From Phycisphaerales bacterium (GTDB taxonomy: Bacteria; Planctomycetota; Phycisphaerae; Phycisphaerales; SM1A02), in contig JAQWMQ010000024.1 in NCBI GenBank assembly GCA_029246705.1, positions 62,001 to 126,000 on the forward strand: a DNA stretch of 64,000 nucleotides, given 5' to 3'. The notes below the pieces were generated by a model. It did no database searches and was not told the origin of the DNA. It saw only the letters and a list, made by a program, of their open reading frames with translations. Shown here one piece after another: positions 54,710 to 63,945 of the stretch. Both the position numbers and the translations under genes were made by a program. Position 1 is the stretch's first letter; each line of letters begins with the position of its first letter.

Positions 54710-55909
54710 ATGACGACCGCTTCTTCGACTTCCGTCACCGTCCCACTTCTCGACCTGAAGGCCCAGTACGACACCATTCGTGACGAGGTCGAACCCGTCA
54801 TTCGTGAGGTCATCGAGAGTCAGTGGTTCATCGGTGGTCCGAAACTCGCCGAGCTCGAGAGTGCCATCGCGGACTACTGCTCATGCCCCCACGCCGTTGG
54901 CTGTGCAAGTGGTTCAGATGCGATCCTCCTGCCGCTCCAGGCCCTGGGCATCACTCAAGGTGACCTGGTCGTCTGCCCGACGTACTCGTTCTTTGCAACC
55001 GCCGGTTCGATCACGCGTCTTGGCGCGAAGCCGATCTTCGTCGACATCGACCCCGCAACCTACAACATCTGCCCGGAATCCCTGGCCCGTGCGTTCGATC
55101 GACCTGATGCCGATCGCATCAAGGCGGTCATTCCGGTCCACCTCTTCGGTCAGTGCGCGGACATGGATGCGATCAACGCGATCGCCGCCGAGCATTCGGT
55201 TCCGGTGATCGAGGACTCCGCCCAGGCGATCGGCTCGGAGGATGTTCACGGACGCCGAGCGGGTTCCATGGGATTCGCGAGTGCATTCAGCTTCTTCCCC
55301 AGCAAGAATCTCGGTGGTTTCGGTGACGGTGGCATCGTCACAACCAGCGACCCCACGATGTCCGAGCATGTCGCCAGGCTTCGCAATCATGGGATGGATC
55401 CCAAGTACTATCACGCCGAGATCGGGATGAACTCTCGCCTGGATGCTCTCCAGGCCGCGGTGCTCCTGGTGAAGCTTCAGCATCTGGATGCGTGGTCACA
55501 GGGCAGGCATTCGAATGCCGCCTACTACGACTCGAGGATCCTCGATGCCGGTGGGGCGACTTCCGCCCTGTCCCTCGACGAAGCGGCCGATCTCCCGCTG
55601 CGATCACCCGCTCCCGCAGCCGCTGGTGCTCGCCACATCTACAACCAGTACATCATCAGGGTGCCTTCGGAACACCGTGACGCGGTTCGTTCTGGTCTTG
55701 CGGATGCGAACATCGGATCCGAGATCTACTACCCGCTTTCACTCCACATGCAGGACTGCTATTCGGAGTGCGGGCAGCCGGAGGGTTCCCTGCCCAACGC
55801 GGAGCGAGCCGCCCGGGAGACCATCGCACTGCCGATCTATCCTGATCTTTCCGATGCGCAGCGGTCACATGTCGCCGACACGCTCATCGAGGTCGTTCGA
55901 GGTCTTTGA
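54710..55909 (+). CDS. DegT/DnrJ/EryC1/StrS-family aminotransferase
   Basis: This 399-residue PLP enzyme has the family phrases VPLLDLKAQYD, FIGGPKLAELE, CASGSDAILLPLQALG, PVHLFGQCADMDAI and SFFPSKNLGGFGDGG (the PLP-binding Lys). Such enzymes aminate keto-sugars (WecE, WlbE and similar) for cell-surface or LPS sugars. The particular sugar cannot be told. With the GT9/hldE run upstream it may serve surface polysaccharide synthesis; no other sugar nucleotide gene is adjacent. Confidence 0.92.
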   Translation: MTTASSTSVTVPLLDLKAQYDTIRDEVEPVIREVIESQWFIGGPKLAELESAIADYCSCPHAVGCASGSDAILLPLQALGITQGDLVVCPTYSFFATAGSITRLGAKPIFVDIDPATYNICPESLARAFDRPDADRIKAVIPVHLFGQCADMDAINAIAAEHSVPVIEDSAQAIGSEDVHGRRAGSMGFASAFSFFPSKNLGGFGDGGIVTTSDPTMSEHVARLRNHGMDPKYYHAEIGMNSRLDALQAAVLLVKLQHLDAWSQGRHSNAAYYDSRILDAGGATSALSLDEAADLPLRSPAPAAAGARHIYNQYIIRVPSEHRDAVRSGLADANIGSEIYYPLSLHMQDCYSECGQPEGSLPNAERAARETIALPIYPDLSDAQRSHVADTLIEVVRGL

Positions 55910-55919
55910 TCGGACCTGT

Positions 55920-56597
55920 TCAGAAGACGCCTTCGAATGATTCCAGGCCGAGCGGTTCGTGGACGAAGAACGGTTCGCCGCTCTCTCGACCGATGCGGCT
56001 TCCAAAGAAAACCGCACTGGCATCTATCCATCCGACGATCGGACGATTCTTCTCCGGAATCACGAACTGGCTTTCGTACGCAAGGATCGACTCTCGTCTC
56101 CGGGCCTGATAGCCGGTCGTATCGAAGATGAATGACGGTTGCGGCACGATCTTCAGGTGCGTGCAGAAGTAGTAGATGAGACGTTGGGGGTGGCATGGTT
56201 CCCCCGGCAGGTCGATCTTCGTGAGCTTTGCATCGAATCTGGCGTCTTCGACGATGCGCGTCGTGGCAACGTGATCCGGATGGGCATCCTGGAAGTAGGG
56301 GGTGAAGATGATGTCCACCTGCTCCTCCCTGATCACCCCGGCCACGGCGTGTCGCGCGGCGATCGTGTGCTCGATGAACCGATTGGGAAGTCCCAGGTTC
56401 CTGCGTCTCGCCCCCAGGATTCTCGCGGCATCTTCAGCTTCCCTTGCCCTGGTCTCCGGGTCCCCGTGCGGCGTGGGTTCCCCGTTGGTCATGTCCAGAA
56501 GAAGAACGTCATGTCCCTGTTCGACCAGGCGGGCGATGGTTCCGCCCATGCCGAGTTCCTGATCATCCGGGTGTGGCCCCACCACGAGTATTCGCAT
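55920..56597 (-). CDS. LmbE/PIG-L-type N-acetylglucosamine deacetylase-like protein
   Basis: The ATG at 56597, nine bases after AAAGGA, gives 225 residues starting MRILVVGPHPDDQELGMGG, the expected opening for the family; an upstream TTG at 56651 that overlaps the next gene's stop is the alternative. The zinc site is visible as HPDDQE (H9, D11, D12) and DAHPDHVAT (about 110). The family includes MshB and BshB (mycothiol and bacillithiol deacetylases) and GlcNAc-PI deacetylases. The substrate here is unknown. Confidence 0.88.
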   Translation of the reverse strand: MRILVVGPHPDDQELGMGGTIARLVEQGHDVLLLDMTNGEPTPHGDPETRAREAEDAARILGARRRNLGLPNRFIEHTIAARHAVAGVIREEQVDIIFTPYFQDAHPDHVATTRIVEDARFDAKLTKIDLPGEPCHPQRLIYYFCTHLKIVPQPSFIFDTTGYQARRRESILAYESQFVIPEKNRPIVGWIDASAVFFGSRIGRESGEPFFVHEPLGLESFEGVF

Positions 56598-56647
56598 TCC
56601 AGTTCGTCCTTTCATCCCGTTCTCGATTTCATCCATCTGTCTCATGC

Positions 56648-58867
56648 TCAATTACTGCCTTTGTCCCTGGATGCGCCGTTCACGGACACCGGATCGAGAT
56701 CGGGAAGTTCATCCGGACGACCTTCGAGTTCCTGCGTGATCATGATGGCAATAGATGAACAATACTCGTTGATTCGTTCTGCTTCTGCCCGGTCCTTCTG
56801 GTTCAAGGCATGTTGCAGCTCCCATGTGTACCGGGCCAGGGTCTCGAGATCCTGCCGGTAGGCGAGCAGTGCGTCGTCATCGGCAGGGGGGTAGGCGAGT
56901 CTCGCGATGTTCGAAGCCACGCCCTCGGGCAGCTGTTCGATCCGAGGACCGAGGATGGCTGCGATCTGAACCGCCAGGCGTGCCATCGGCATTTCCGCAT
57001 CGAGGCGATCCAGTTGTTCCTTCGCTGCCTGTCGTTCTCCTCGGATCATGTATTCGATGGTGAGTTTCAGCCTCGCCTTCAGGACCGAAAGATCAACGAC
57101 TCCGCTCCCTTGCTCGATCTTCCATCCTGCCCAGCGGTTGAGCGGCGCCGAACCTCCGGTATCGACGAGTATGGAGACCGATTCCAGCTGGTCGAGGAGC
57201 CGGATCATGAGATCGAAGCGAGCCGCACCCTCTCCATCAGGCGCACCATCGCACCAGTCCTCGATGAGGTCGACCTTGTACTCGGCGAAGAGCACGAGCA
57301 GGTCCTGGTCACGACCACCTGCCAGGTTCACGGCAGAAGGCTCCGCATCCACCAGCCTCTCGATGAATGGTGGATCAAGAGCCGAATCGAACTGTCGTTC
57401 CATGACGTCCAGGGCGATGGAGGCTGCCCCACGCCTGGTCGACTCCGAAAGCTGCCTTGCAAGCAGCTTCAGAACTTCCATGAAACTGCGGCTGTTCCTC
57501 GGAGACTCCCGGCCCACAAGAACCGACCACTCGCTGGTGTCTCGCAGCAGCCTCAAGTCATCGGCAAGTTCCATCTGCCGTGAAACGAGTCCGCCGAGGT
57601 CGGGGTCGAACAGCGCATCGCCCGATCCCACGAGCTCCTCGAGCCGCTTGAAGACTTCTCGTTCCGCTCTTTCGTAGTCCTGATCAAGTCGGCGCCTGGC
57701 CTGGATCAGTTCACGGGCGGGTGATTCGGTCTTGAACGCTCGAACCATGGTCGCCGCCTGCACGGATTTCACGGCTCGCTTGAGTCGGCGTGACCTGGCC
57801 TTGATGTTCTCGATCTTCAGGGACTCGACAGGGGCCGTCACGATCGCGTCGATGGAGCGTCTCTTCGACCGTGAACCCGGATCGACTGCATCAAGACGGT
57901 TCGCCGCATCGACCAGTTCGGCCAATGCTCCCGCGTACTCGAGGCGGACACGTGTCGCATCGCGCTCCTCGGACAGGGGCAACCTCTCGAGTTCAAGGTC
58001 GAGTGCCTTTCTTATCTCGATGATGTTGTCTTCGGAAAGCCAGCGGGATTCACCAAGAGCATGATCAAGCTCGAGTGCCTCGATCAAGTGTTCAGCGTCT
58101 CGATTCGCAGTCGCCCTGAGATCAGCGAACTCGATTCTGGATTCGATTTCATCGAGCGCTCCTCTCGCCAGGACCCGGCGTTCATCATCGTTGATTCGTT
58201 CGATCGCGATCAGGCATCTCTCGACAGGGGTTCCTCCGGATCCATCGCCGGAGGGCCATGGGTCCTTCAGTGTCACCTGTTCGAGCTCGGCGATGACTTC
58301 CAGGAGTGGCTCGAGGGCGAGGGACAGGGCTGCATCCAGGTTGGTCGTGTTGGTGACATCGACTGAATCGATCAGCGCCGTCGCATTTGCAGAGAAACTG
58401 TCGAGTTGTGCAAGCAGTCTGGCAAGGTCGGCGACTTCGAGTGCATTGCCTGCAGCATTGCGTGGAGGTGTTCCACCAAGGCCCACGATCAGGCGGTCGA
58501 TCTCGTTGCGTTGGTCGGCGAGGACGAGTCCCGCATTCGCCACTTGATCGGCTTCCGGGTGGGCCCTGGCCGCGACCAGCAGCTTGAAGACCAGTCGCCG
58601 ATAGGTCCGTATCGCGTTGGTGAGCGAGTTGACCACGTGGTCCTCGCTGTTTCCTTCCCGGATGGCGTCGATCTCCAATCGGATCTCTCCTGCACGAAAG
58701 GAGACGATCGAGGAATCACCTGCATCGGGTCGCGGTGGAATCGAATCGAGATCCAGGAACTGGCCTGTCGCGAAATTGGACAAACCACATGCGAGTGCAA
58801 GTGGGAAGAAAAGCAGGAAGGTGTTGCGCCTGCCTCCAGCGTGCAGGCAGGATCGGACTCCGCTCAT
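56648..58867 (-). CDS. Large secreted helical protein, unknown function
   Basis: This 739-residue protein starts at the ATG at 58867, whose ATGA overlaps the truA stop; a longer frame to 58933 is inside truA. A signal peptide with a likely cut after ATG-Q (about 35) leads a body that is almost wholly helical, acidic and rich in Leu, Arg, Glu and Asp, without a recognised domain. Long coiled-coil-like stretches and repeated RRL-type patterns are visible. It could be a periplasmic structural protein. Translational coupling with truA is odd and probably reflects operon packing. Confidence 0.7.
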   Translation of the reverse strand: MSGVRSCLHAGGRRNTFLLFFPLALACGLSNFATGQFLDLDSIPPRPDAGDSSIVSFRAGEIRLEIDAIREGNSEDHVVNSLTNAIRTYRRLVFKLLVAARAHPEADQVANAGLVLADQRNEIDRLIVGLGGTPPRNAAGNALEVADLARLLAQLDSFSANATALIDSVDVTNTTNLDAALSLALEPLLEVIAELEQVTLKDPWPSGDGSGGTPVERCLIAIERINDDERRVLARGALDEIESRIEFADLRATANRDAEHLIEALELDHALGESRWLSEDNIIEIRKALDLELERLPLSEERDATRVRLEYAGALAELVDAANRLDAVDPGSRSKRRSIDAIVTAPVESLKIENIKARSRRLKRAVKSVQAATMVRAFKTESPARELIQARRRLDQDYERAEREVFKRLEELVGSGDALFDPDLGGLVSRQMELADDLRLLRDTSEWSVLVGRESPRNSRSFMEVLKLLARQLSESTRRGAASIALDVMERQFDSALDPPFIERLVDAEPSAVNLAGGRDQDLLVLFAEYKVDLIEDWCDGAPDGEGAARFDLMIRLLDQLESVSILVDTGGSAPLNRWAGWKIEQGSGVVDLSVLKARLKLTIEYMIRGERQAAKEQLDRLDAEMPMARLAVQIAAILGPRIEQLPEGVASNIARLAYPPADDDALLAYRQDLETLARYTWELQHALNQKDRAEAERINEYCSSIAIMITQELEGRPDELPDLDPVSVNGASRDKGSN

Positions 58868-59673
58868 TGGAGATTCCCCTCCGTTCCATTTCCATGGCTT
58901 TCCTTCTTTGCCGGAACTTCGTGGCGAATCCACTCGAGACAGAGACCCTGTGGTCCGAGGGTGGGCCCGCAGGCACGGCGATTCCGGCTTTCAATGGCAC
59001 TGGTGATGTACTCGGGTTGAAACGCACCTCGACCGACCTCGACGAGGGTGCCGGCAATGATCCTGACCATGTTGTAGAGAAAACCGCTGCCACGAACCTC
59101 TATCTTCAGCCGATCGTCGCCTGTCTCCTGGACATCGCAGTGAAAGATCTCCCGGACCGTTGAGCCCCGTCCATGACTTGCCTGCGCGAATGCGACGAAA
59201 TCATGTCTGCCCACGAGAAGGCTGGCCGCAACTCTCATCGGTACCGGGTCCAGTCGATGATGGGTCCTCCAGGTCGTTCTTCGATCGAACAGCGGCGGCA
59301 GCACGGGGCCATGTTGGATGTGATAGCTGTACTGCTTGTCGACGGCATGTGTGATCGGGTCGAAATGGTCGGGGACCACTTCTGCAGCATGGACCTGGAT
59401 GTCGGCCGGACATTGCGCAGTGATCGCCCTGGGCAACTTGTGGGGGGGGATGTCCCTGGTCGTGGTGAAGGCTGCGACCTGTCCGTGTGCGTGGACGCCG
59501 GCATCGGTGCGTGACGCGCCCGTCAGGACCACCGGTTCACTGACCACCCGAATCACAGCGTCCTCGAGAACTCCCTGTGCGGTTCGCAGAGGGATCGCTC
59601 CCGCGGGCTTCTGCTTCTGCCAGCCGTGGAAGTTCGTGCCTTCATATGCAACGATGATCTTGTAGCGAGGCAT
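58864..59673 (-). CDS. truA: tRNA pseudouridine synthase A
   Basis: This 269-residue enzyme makes pseudouridine at positions 38-40 of tRNAs. It begins MPRYKIIVAYEGTNFHGWQKQ and has the catalytic GASRTDAGVHAHGQ (Asp at 57) and the GSGFLYNMVRIIAGTLVEVGRG motif (about 210-230). It is of normal length. It is nine bases downstream of the P-loop-like gene and overlaps the secreted protein gene. Confidence 0.96.
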   Translation of the reverse strand: MPRYKIIVAYEGTNFHGWQKQKPAGAIPLRTAQGVLEDAVIRVVSEPVVLTGASRTDAGVHAHGQVAAFTTTRDIPPHKLPRAITAQCPADIQVHAAEVVPDHFDPITHAVDKQYSYHIQHGPVLPPLFDRRTTWRTHHRLDPVPMRVAASLLVGRHDFVAFAQASHGRGSTVREIFHCDVQETGDDRLKIEVRGSGFLYNMVRIIAGTLVEVGRGAFQPEYITSAIESRNRRACGPTLGPQGLCLEWIRHEVPAKKESHGNGTEGNLQ

Positions 59674-59681
59674 TGCCGCGC

Positions 59682-60818
59682 TCAGTTTCCAAAGAGGTCC
59701 TGCTGGGGGAACATGCCCTGCTTGCCGAAGTACTCGATCGCGTCATCCACCGTGGGGAATATCTTGGTTGCGGTCTCGGTGATGAAGGGGCTGGGTGCCT
59801 TCTTGGGCTTCCACACCACATAGACCTCCTTCGTGTGTTCGAAGGCATGGTGAAGTTCGCGTTCCACGCCACTGGACAGTCCAGGGACTCCGCCCTCGAG
59901 CTCGGGTATGTAGGAGACGATCATGTCCGACTGGTCGACCAGCTTGAAGTCCCTCATGTAGATCTGCCCGTCGATGTCGCCGGCAATGTCGAGGATCTCC
60001 CTGACCGGCATGCGCAGCGGTCCGTCCTCCGTCTTCCTGCCTCCGAAGCTGTGTGGTTCGACTTCCACCCAGTCATTTCCATCTCGGGCCGCATCGAGGG
60101 CTCGGTCCAGGAGGAGTTTCTCATCGACGTCCGCAGGGTCGAATGCGATGAAGTACTTCGCGATCTGTGCGCGGAAGTGGTCGATCTCGGCAAGGATGTC
60201 AGGCATGCCGACCACGTGACTCATCGGGAAGGAAGGGTAGACCTTCCGCATTTCCGGCCTGGTCACCAGGCGCAGGCAGGTGTCGACGTTGTCGTTGTGT
60301 CGTCCCCGGCTGAGGATGTAGAACTGGTCATGTGCTCCCATGGCGTTGGCCAGGAGTTCGGTGGCGAGGATCTCCTCCTCTCGCCAGACCATGCAGTCCT
60401 TCAAGGTCGCATCGATGTCGTGCTCCTCGTGAAGTCTCTGGTGGATGGTCTCCACGTTGTCGACCAGGCAGATGAACATGTTCGCCCCGAGCAGGTTCAT
60501 CTGGTCGAAGTCGAACGCACTGAAGAGGCCATGTCTCCACCTGAACGTCGCGTGGGTGTTGACGATGATCGACGGGTGCTCCTCAACCGGCGCACTGTTG
60601 GCGATGATGTCCTTGAATGCAGCACGCCTCAGACTTGCCAGCCTCGAGATCGGCAGGTCGAGAATGCGACCCGGTCGCACGTCCAGCGCCTCCTTGTACA
60701 TCATGTTGCCGACATTGAAGAGGCCGATCTTGTCGCCTCTCTGGCCTGCGGCATCTGCAACCTTCTCAAGAAAAGGCTTCTTGTCCACGCCGATCTGACC
60801 TGTGACTACGGCTCGCAT
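59682..60818 (-). CDS. Degenerate P-loop protein with nucleoside deoxyribosyltransferase-like C-terminus
   Basis: This 378-residue protein begins MRAVVTGQIGVDKK, which aligns with a nucleoside-kinase-type P-loop (VTGxPGVGKT) but has Asp for the last Gly and Lys for Ser/Thr, so ATP binding in the usual way is doubtful. The middle (about 100-260) is unlike anything I can name. The C-terminal 100 residues (DQSDMIVSYIPELEGGVPGLSSGVERELHHAFEHTKEVYVVW) resemble the nucleoside 2-deoxyribosyltransferase fold in its D-x-x-x-x-Y and S-x-G-x-x-x-E pattern. A nucleotide-related function is likely. It lies beside truA. Confidence 0.6.
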   Translation of the reverse strand: MRAVVTGQIGVDKKPFLEKVADAAGQRGDKIGLFNVGNMMYKEALDVRPGRILDLPISRLASLRRAAFKDIIANSAPVEEHPSIIVNTHATFRWRHGLFSAFDFDQMNLLGANMFICLVDNVETIHQRLHEEHDIDATLKDCMVWREEEILATELLANAMGAHDQFYILSRGRHNDNVDTCLRLVTRPEMRKVYPSFPMSHVVGMPDILAEIDHFRAQIAKYFIAFDPADVDEKLLLDRALDAARDGNDWVEVEPHSFGGRKTEDGPLRMPVREILDIAGDIDGQIYMRDFKLVDQSDMIVSYIPELEGGVPGLSSGVERELHHAFEHTKEVYVVWKPKKAPSPFITETATKIFPTVDDAIEYFGKQGMFPQQDLFGN

Positions 60819-60833
60819 GTGATTGACTCCGAC

Positions 60834-61577
60834 CTAGCTTGAGTGATGTGCTCTCTGATTATCAACGACGGTACGCTTCCTGCCGAATCTCCTCAACCAG
60901 GCGATTCGTTCCCGAGGCGCGGGTTCCTTGCTCTTTCGGCGGTTCACTGCCCATGTGATGATCGCGGTGACGCTCAGTATCACCGCTATGGCCGCCAGTG
61001 CGGTGAAAACCGTGGTCTGCAGCGACTCTCCGGCAATCTGCTTTCCTATCAGGATGCCGACGGTGACCTGGAGGGCGGTCGTCAATGCACACAGGCCCAG
61101 CTCGATGAACACGAATTTACGCCAGGGCATGTGCATGATCCCGGCCACGGTGAGTGCGGGAGTCCTGGTGCCGGGTATGAACCGGGCGATGACCAGAACC
61201 CAGGCACCGCGGCGATCGAACTTGTGCTTCACCTGAAGCAGGCGCTTGGGATGGGCAAGTCGTTTGAACCATTTTCTGTGCAGCAGTGACTTGCCGAGAA
61301 CCCGGCAGATGCCGAACCAGATGAAATCACCACCGAGTACACCGAAGTAGGCTGCAAGATAGGTCGCAATCGGTGACAGTCTGCCCTGGCCGACGAAGAT
61401 GCCAGCGGGAATGTTCACGACCTCCTCGCCGATGGGGATTCCAAAACCGGACGCGAGGAGCAGCACGATCATGGCCCACGGACCGTAGTCCGCGATGAAT
61501 GATTCCAGCGGCCCTGAAAGTGAGTCACTTTCAGGGAGCACGGTCATGAAATGGGTGAAAAATTCAGTCACGGGCAT
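60834..61577 (-). CDS. DedA-family membrane protein
   Basis: This 247-residue protein has the SNARE-associated/DedA layout: FGIPIGEEVVNIPAGIF-type half-helices near residues 44-60, the FGVLGGDFIWFGICRVLG stretch, and the RFIPGTRTPALTVAGIMHMPWRKFVF motif (about 133-158), with several membrane helices. DedA proteins are thought to be proton-dependent lipid carriers recycling undecaprenyl phosphate or phospholipid. A perfect 12-bp inverted repeat is contained in its early coding region. Confidence 0.92.
   Translation of the reverse strand: MPVTEFFTHFMTVLPESDSLSGPLESFIADYGPWAMIVLLLASGFGIPIGEEVVNIPAGIFVGQGRLSPIATYLAAYFGVLGGDFIWFGICRVLGKSLLHRKWFKRLAHPKRLLQVKHKFDRRGAWVLVIARFIPGTRTPALTVAGIMHMPWRKFVFIELGLCALTTALQVTVGILIGKQIAGESLQTTVFTALAAIAVILSVTAIITWAVNRRKSKEPAPRERIAWLRRFGRKRTVVDNQRAHHSS
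61512..61536. repeat. 25-base perfect palindrome within the 5' end of the DedA gene
   Basis: CCCTGAAAGTGA and TCACTTTCAGGG flank a single central base, within codons about 14-22 of the DedA gene. It is a perfect 12-bp inverted repeat and would be a strong cruciform, RNA hairpin or binding site, about 120-145 bases from the divergent glycerate kinase gene. Confidence 0.75.
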
Positions 61578-61658
61578 CCATTATGAGGGGGACCCAGTGT
61601 ATCCGCCCGAGGTCCGACTGACCCATCTCTCGCTAGGCTGTGTATAGGAGAGGAAACC

Positions 61659-62783
61659 GTGCCCCAACCACCCATCTGGCTCTTTGCTCCAGACGCCTTC
61701 AAGGGCACGCTTGCCGCAGCAGAGGTCGCCCAGGGTCTTCTCGAGGGAGTTCAAAGCAAACGTCCCGATCTGGAACTTCATTCGATGCCCATGGCAGATG
61801 GTGGAGAGGGCACCCTTGAAGTCCTTCATTCGGCTCTGGGGGGAACCCTGACGGATGTCCGGGTCGACGCCCCTCGTCCTGGAGGGCCTGCCCGCACCGC
61901 CTCCTGGTTGCTGCTTCCCTCAGGAACTGCCGTGGTGGAACTGGCAGCTTGCGCCGGGCTGACCCTGCTTGAATCTGTCGATCAAGACCCTCTGATGACC
62001 TCGACCGCCCCACTCGGTCAGCTTCTTGATGCTGTTCTGGCTGAAAACGTCTCCTCGTTGGTGATTGGCCTCGGGGGCAGTGCCACGGTTGATGCTGGGC
62101 TTGGTGCGCTTCAGGCCCTTGGAGCAAACCTCTCAGTCGGTGGCCGCCGGCTCGATCGCCCTTGTACCGGTGGCGATCTACTTGATATTGAATCGATTGA
62201 TCTGGGCCCGGTGCAGGCTCGTGTATCGAATCTGAGGGTCCACCTGGCCGTTGATGTCACGAACCCCCTCACTGGTCCCACGGGTGCTTCAAGGGTCTAT
62301 GGACCGCAGAAGGGGGCTGACGGACCCGCGGTTGAACATCTGGAGGCGGGGATACGTCATGTTGCGACCCTGCTCGGGGATGCGGGCTTGCATCCAGGGG
62401 ATGGCGCAGCTGGTGGCGTGGGCTTTGGATTTCGACTCGGTCTGGCTGCGGGTATCGACTCGGGCGCTGCCTTGGTTGCAGGGTTGATTGGCCTCCCTGC
62501 GGCCTGTCAAAGCGCGTCAGTCGTGGTCACAGGTGAAGGGTGCTACGACGACCAGACCGATTTTGGGAAGGTCCCATCCGAAATCGCCCGTCTGGCCAGA
62601 ACAGGTGGTGCTCGAAGCGCACTGGTTGCCGGGCGGATCAACCGCTCCCCTGCAGCTCTGGCAGGGGACCTGTTCGAGGCGCACGTTGATCTGGTGGGCC
62701 TTTCTGGAGACCCAGCGGTGGGCCACCGGCAGCGACTTCAGCTGGCGGGGCAGCGATTGGTTGATCTTCTGGCCCCCCAGTAG
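61659..62783 (+). CDS. Glycerate kinase
   Basis: This 374-residue enzyme (GlxK/GarK family) phosphorylates D-glycerate. It starts at GTG with AGGAGAGG upstream, a strong ribosome binding site. Family marks are APDAFKGTL near the N-terminus, MADGGEGTLEVL, the GLGGSATVDAGLG stretch, and GDGAAGGVGFGF in the second half. The length is normal. Shares a short divergent promoter region with the DedA gene; converges with ispF. Confidence 0.95.
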   Translation: MPQPPIWLFAPDAFKGTLAAAEVAQGLLEGVQSKRPDLELHSMPMADGGEGTLEVLHSALGGTLTDVRVDAPRPGGPARTASWLLLPSGTAVVELAACAGLTLLESVDQDPLMTSTAPLGQLLDAVLAENVSSLVIGLGGSATVDAGLGALQALGANLSVGGRRLDRPCTGGDLLDIESIDLGPVQARVSNLRVHLAVDVTNPLTGPTGASRVYGPQKGADGPAVEHLEAGIRHVATLLGDAGLHPGDGAAGGVGFGFRLGLAAGIDSGAALVAGLIGLPAACQSASVVVTGEGCYDDQTDFGKVPSEIARLARTGGARSALVAGRINRSPAALAGDLFEAHVDLVGLSGDPAVGHRQRLQLAGQRLVDLLAPQ

Positions 62784-62817
62784 AGCCAAATGGCCACTGG
62801 AGCCCTAAAACCGGCTC

Positions 62818-63327
62818 TCAAGGGTCAGGCAGCAGCAGGGCAACCACATGAACCTCGATCGCGCGACCTTCGCCAACGGCATCCACGCCCTCGTGGGTCT
62901 TGCCCTTGACGTTGATTTGATCTGACCCGACGCCCAGTACTTTGGTCAGCGCTTCCACGATCGCAGGCTTGTGGGGGATGATCTTCGGACGCTCACAAAT
63001 GATTGTGCAGTCAAGGTTTCCGACTTTATAGCTCCGCGCCATCATGCGGCGTACGGCACCCTCAAGGAAGTGCGTTGAGGCCTTCTGGTGCCATTCTGGA
63101 TCGCTGTCTGAATAGAGTTGCCCGATATCGGGCTCTCCCAGGGCGCCCAGGATGGCATCCGTGATCGCATGCAGGAGTGCATCCCCATCTGAGTGCCCAA
63201 CCGGGCCCAGTGGGTGCTCCATGGCGATTCCGCCCAGAATGAAGGGCTGGCCGGCCCCTTCAGGAGCCAGTGGTTCCAGGCGGTGCAGGTCATATCCATG
63301 ACCGATTCGGGGGTTCTGATCTGGCAT
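62818..63327 (-). CDS. ispF: 2-C-methyl-D-erythritol 2,4-cyclodiphosphate synthase
   Basis: This 169-residue enzyme of the MEP isoprenoid pathway has IGHGYDLHRLE with zinc ligands D and H, GHSDGDALLHAITDAILGALGEPDIGQLYSDSDPEW and KGKTHEGVDAVGEGRAIEVHVVALL. I start it at the ATG at 63327 that gives a normal N-terminus (MPDQNPRIGHGYDLH); a longer frame upstream has no similarity. It converges with the glycerate kinase gene over 35 bases. It confirms that isoprenoids come from the MEP pathway here. Confidence 0.96.
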   Translation of the reverse strand: MPDQNPRIGHGYDLHRLEPLAPEGAGQPFILGGIAMEHPLGPVGHSDGDALLHAITDAILGALGEPDIGQLYSDSDPEWHQKASTHFLEGAVRRMMARSYKVGNLDCTIICERPKIIPHKPAIVEALTKVLGVGSDQINVKGKTHEGVDAVGEGRAIEVHVVALLLPDP

Positions 63328-63444
63328 GAGGACAACTGTACCCGCCGAGACCGTGCATTTGCCAACGGCACAGGGCCTTCCTTGCCGATAGAGGAGCTGT
63401 GGAGTCTTCCGTGCAAGATCCACCCTGTGATCTAAGGAGCCCTG

Positions 63445-63945
63445 ATGAGTCCCCGAAGCCTGTACACCCGTATCACGTCCTCCTGCCTGCTGCTCTCACT
63501 GTTCGCCCTGGTTGCGGCTGGTGGGTGCTTCAATCCAAATGGCGGAGTGACCGGTTACTTCGCGTATATCTCGACCCCGATGGCTCCCAAGACCATCGTG
63601 ATCTACGACATGCGAACTGGTGACCCGTTCTTCGTCCAGGAAGTCCCTGTCGGCAAGCAGTTGAACTTCCGGTTTCTCTCCGATGGTGGTGATGACCCCC
63701 TGTACTCACCGTCCCGACTGCAGTGGGGCATCGGCAAGGCCGGCGACAATGCAAGCAAGCTCGAGAACCAGCTGACCTGCCCTCCGGAGGAATCCTGTCG
63801 TATCCAGATCGAGCTCAGGAAGCCGGAGACTCCCATCGCGCCAGACAGCGAGCGGTACAGGATCGATCATGAAAACGAGGCGCCGCATCAGTCACCCGAA
63901 GGTGGCAAGATTCCTGAAAAAGAGAACCGGCGCGTCTACGACTGA
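63445..63945 (+). CDS. Lipoprotein, unknown function
   Basis: This 166-residue protein has AAGGAG five bases before the ATG and a signal sequence ending in AAGGC, a lipobox-like site with Cys at about 28. The mature part has a small beta-rich-looking domain (TGYFAYISTPMAPKTIVIYDMRTGDPFFVQEVPVGKQ) and a charged, Pro/Glu-rich tail. The family is not recognised. It stands alone at the right end of the window. Confidence 0.8.
   Translation: MSPRSLYTRITSSCLLLSLFALVAAGGCFNPNGGVTGYFAYISTPMAPKTIVIYDMRTGDPFFVQEVPVGKQLNFRFLSDGGDDPLYSPSRLQWGIGKAGDNASKLENQLTCPPEESCRIQIELRKPETPIAPDSERYRIDHENEAPHQSPEGGKIPEKENRRVYD

Noticed and set aside
59673-60842. 389-codon plus-strand frame opposite the degenerate P-loop gene
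   Set aside because: The minus strand has operon spacing to truA and a plausible domain layout; the plus-strand product shows none.
62800-62817. Hairpin between glycerate kinase and ispF (GAGCC and GGCTC)
   Set aside because: Five-bp stem without a T-tract on either strand, so too weak to call a terminator.
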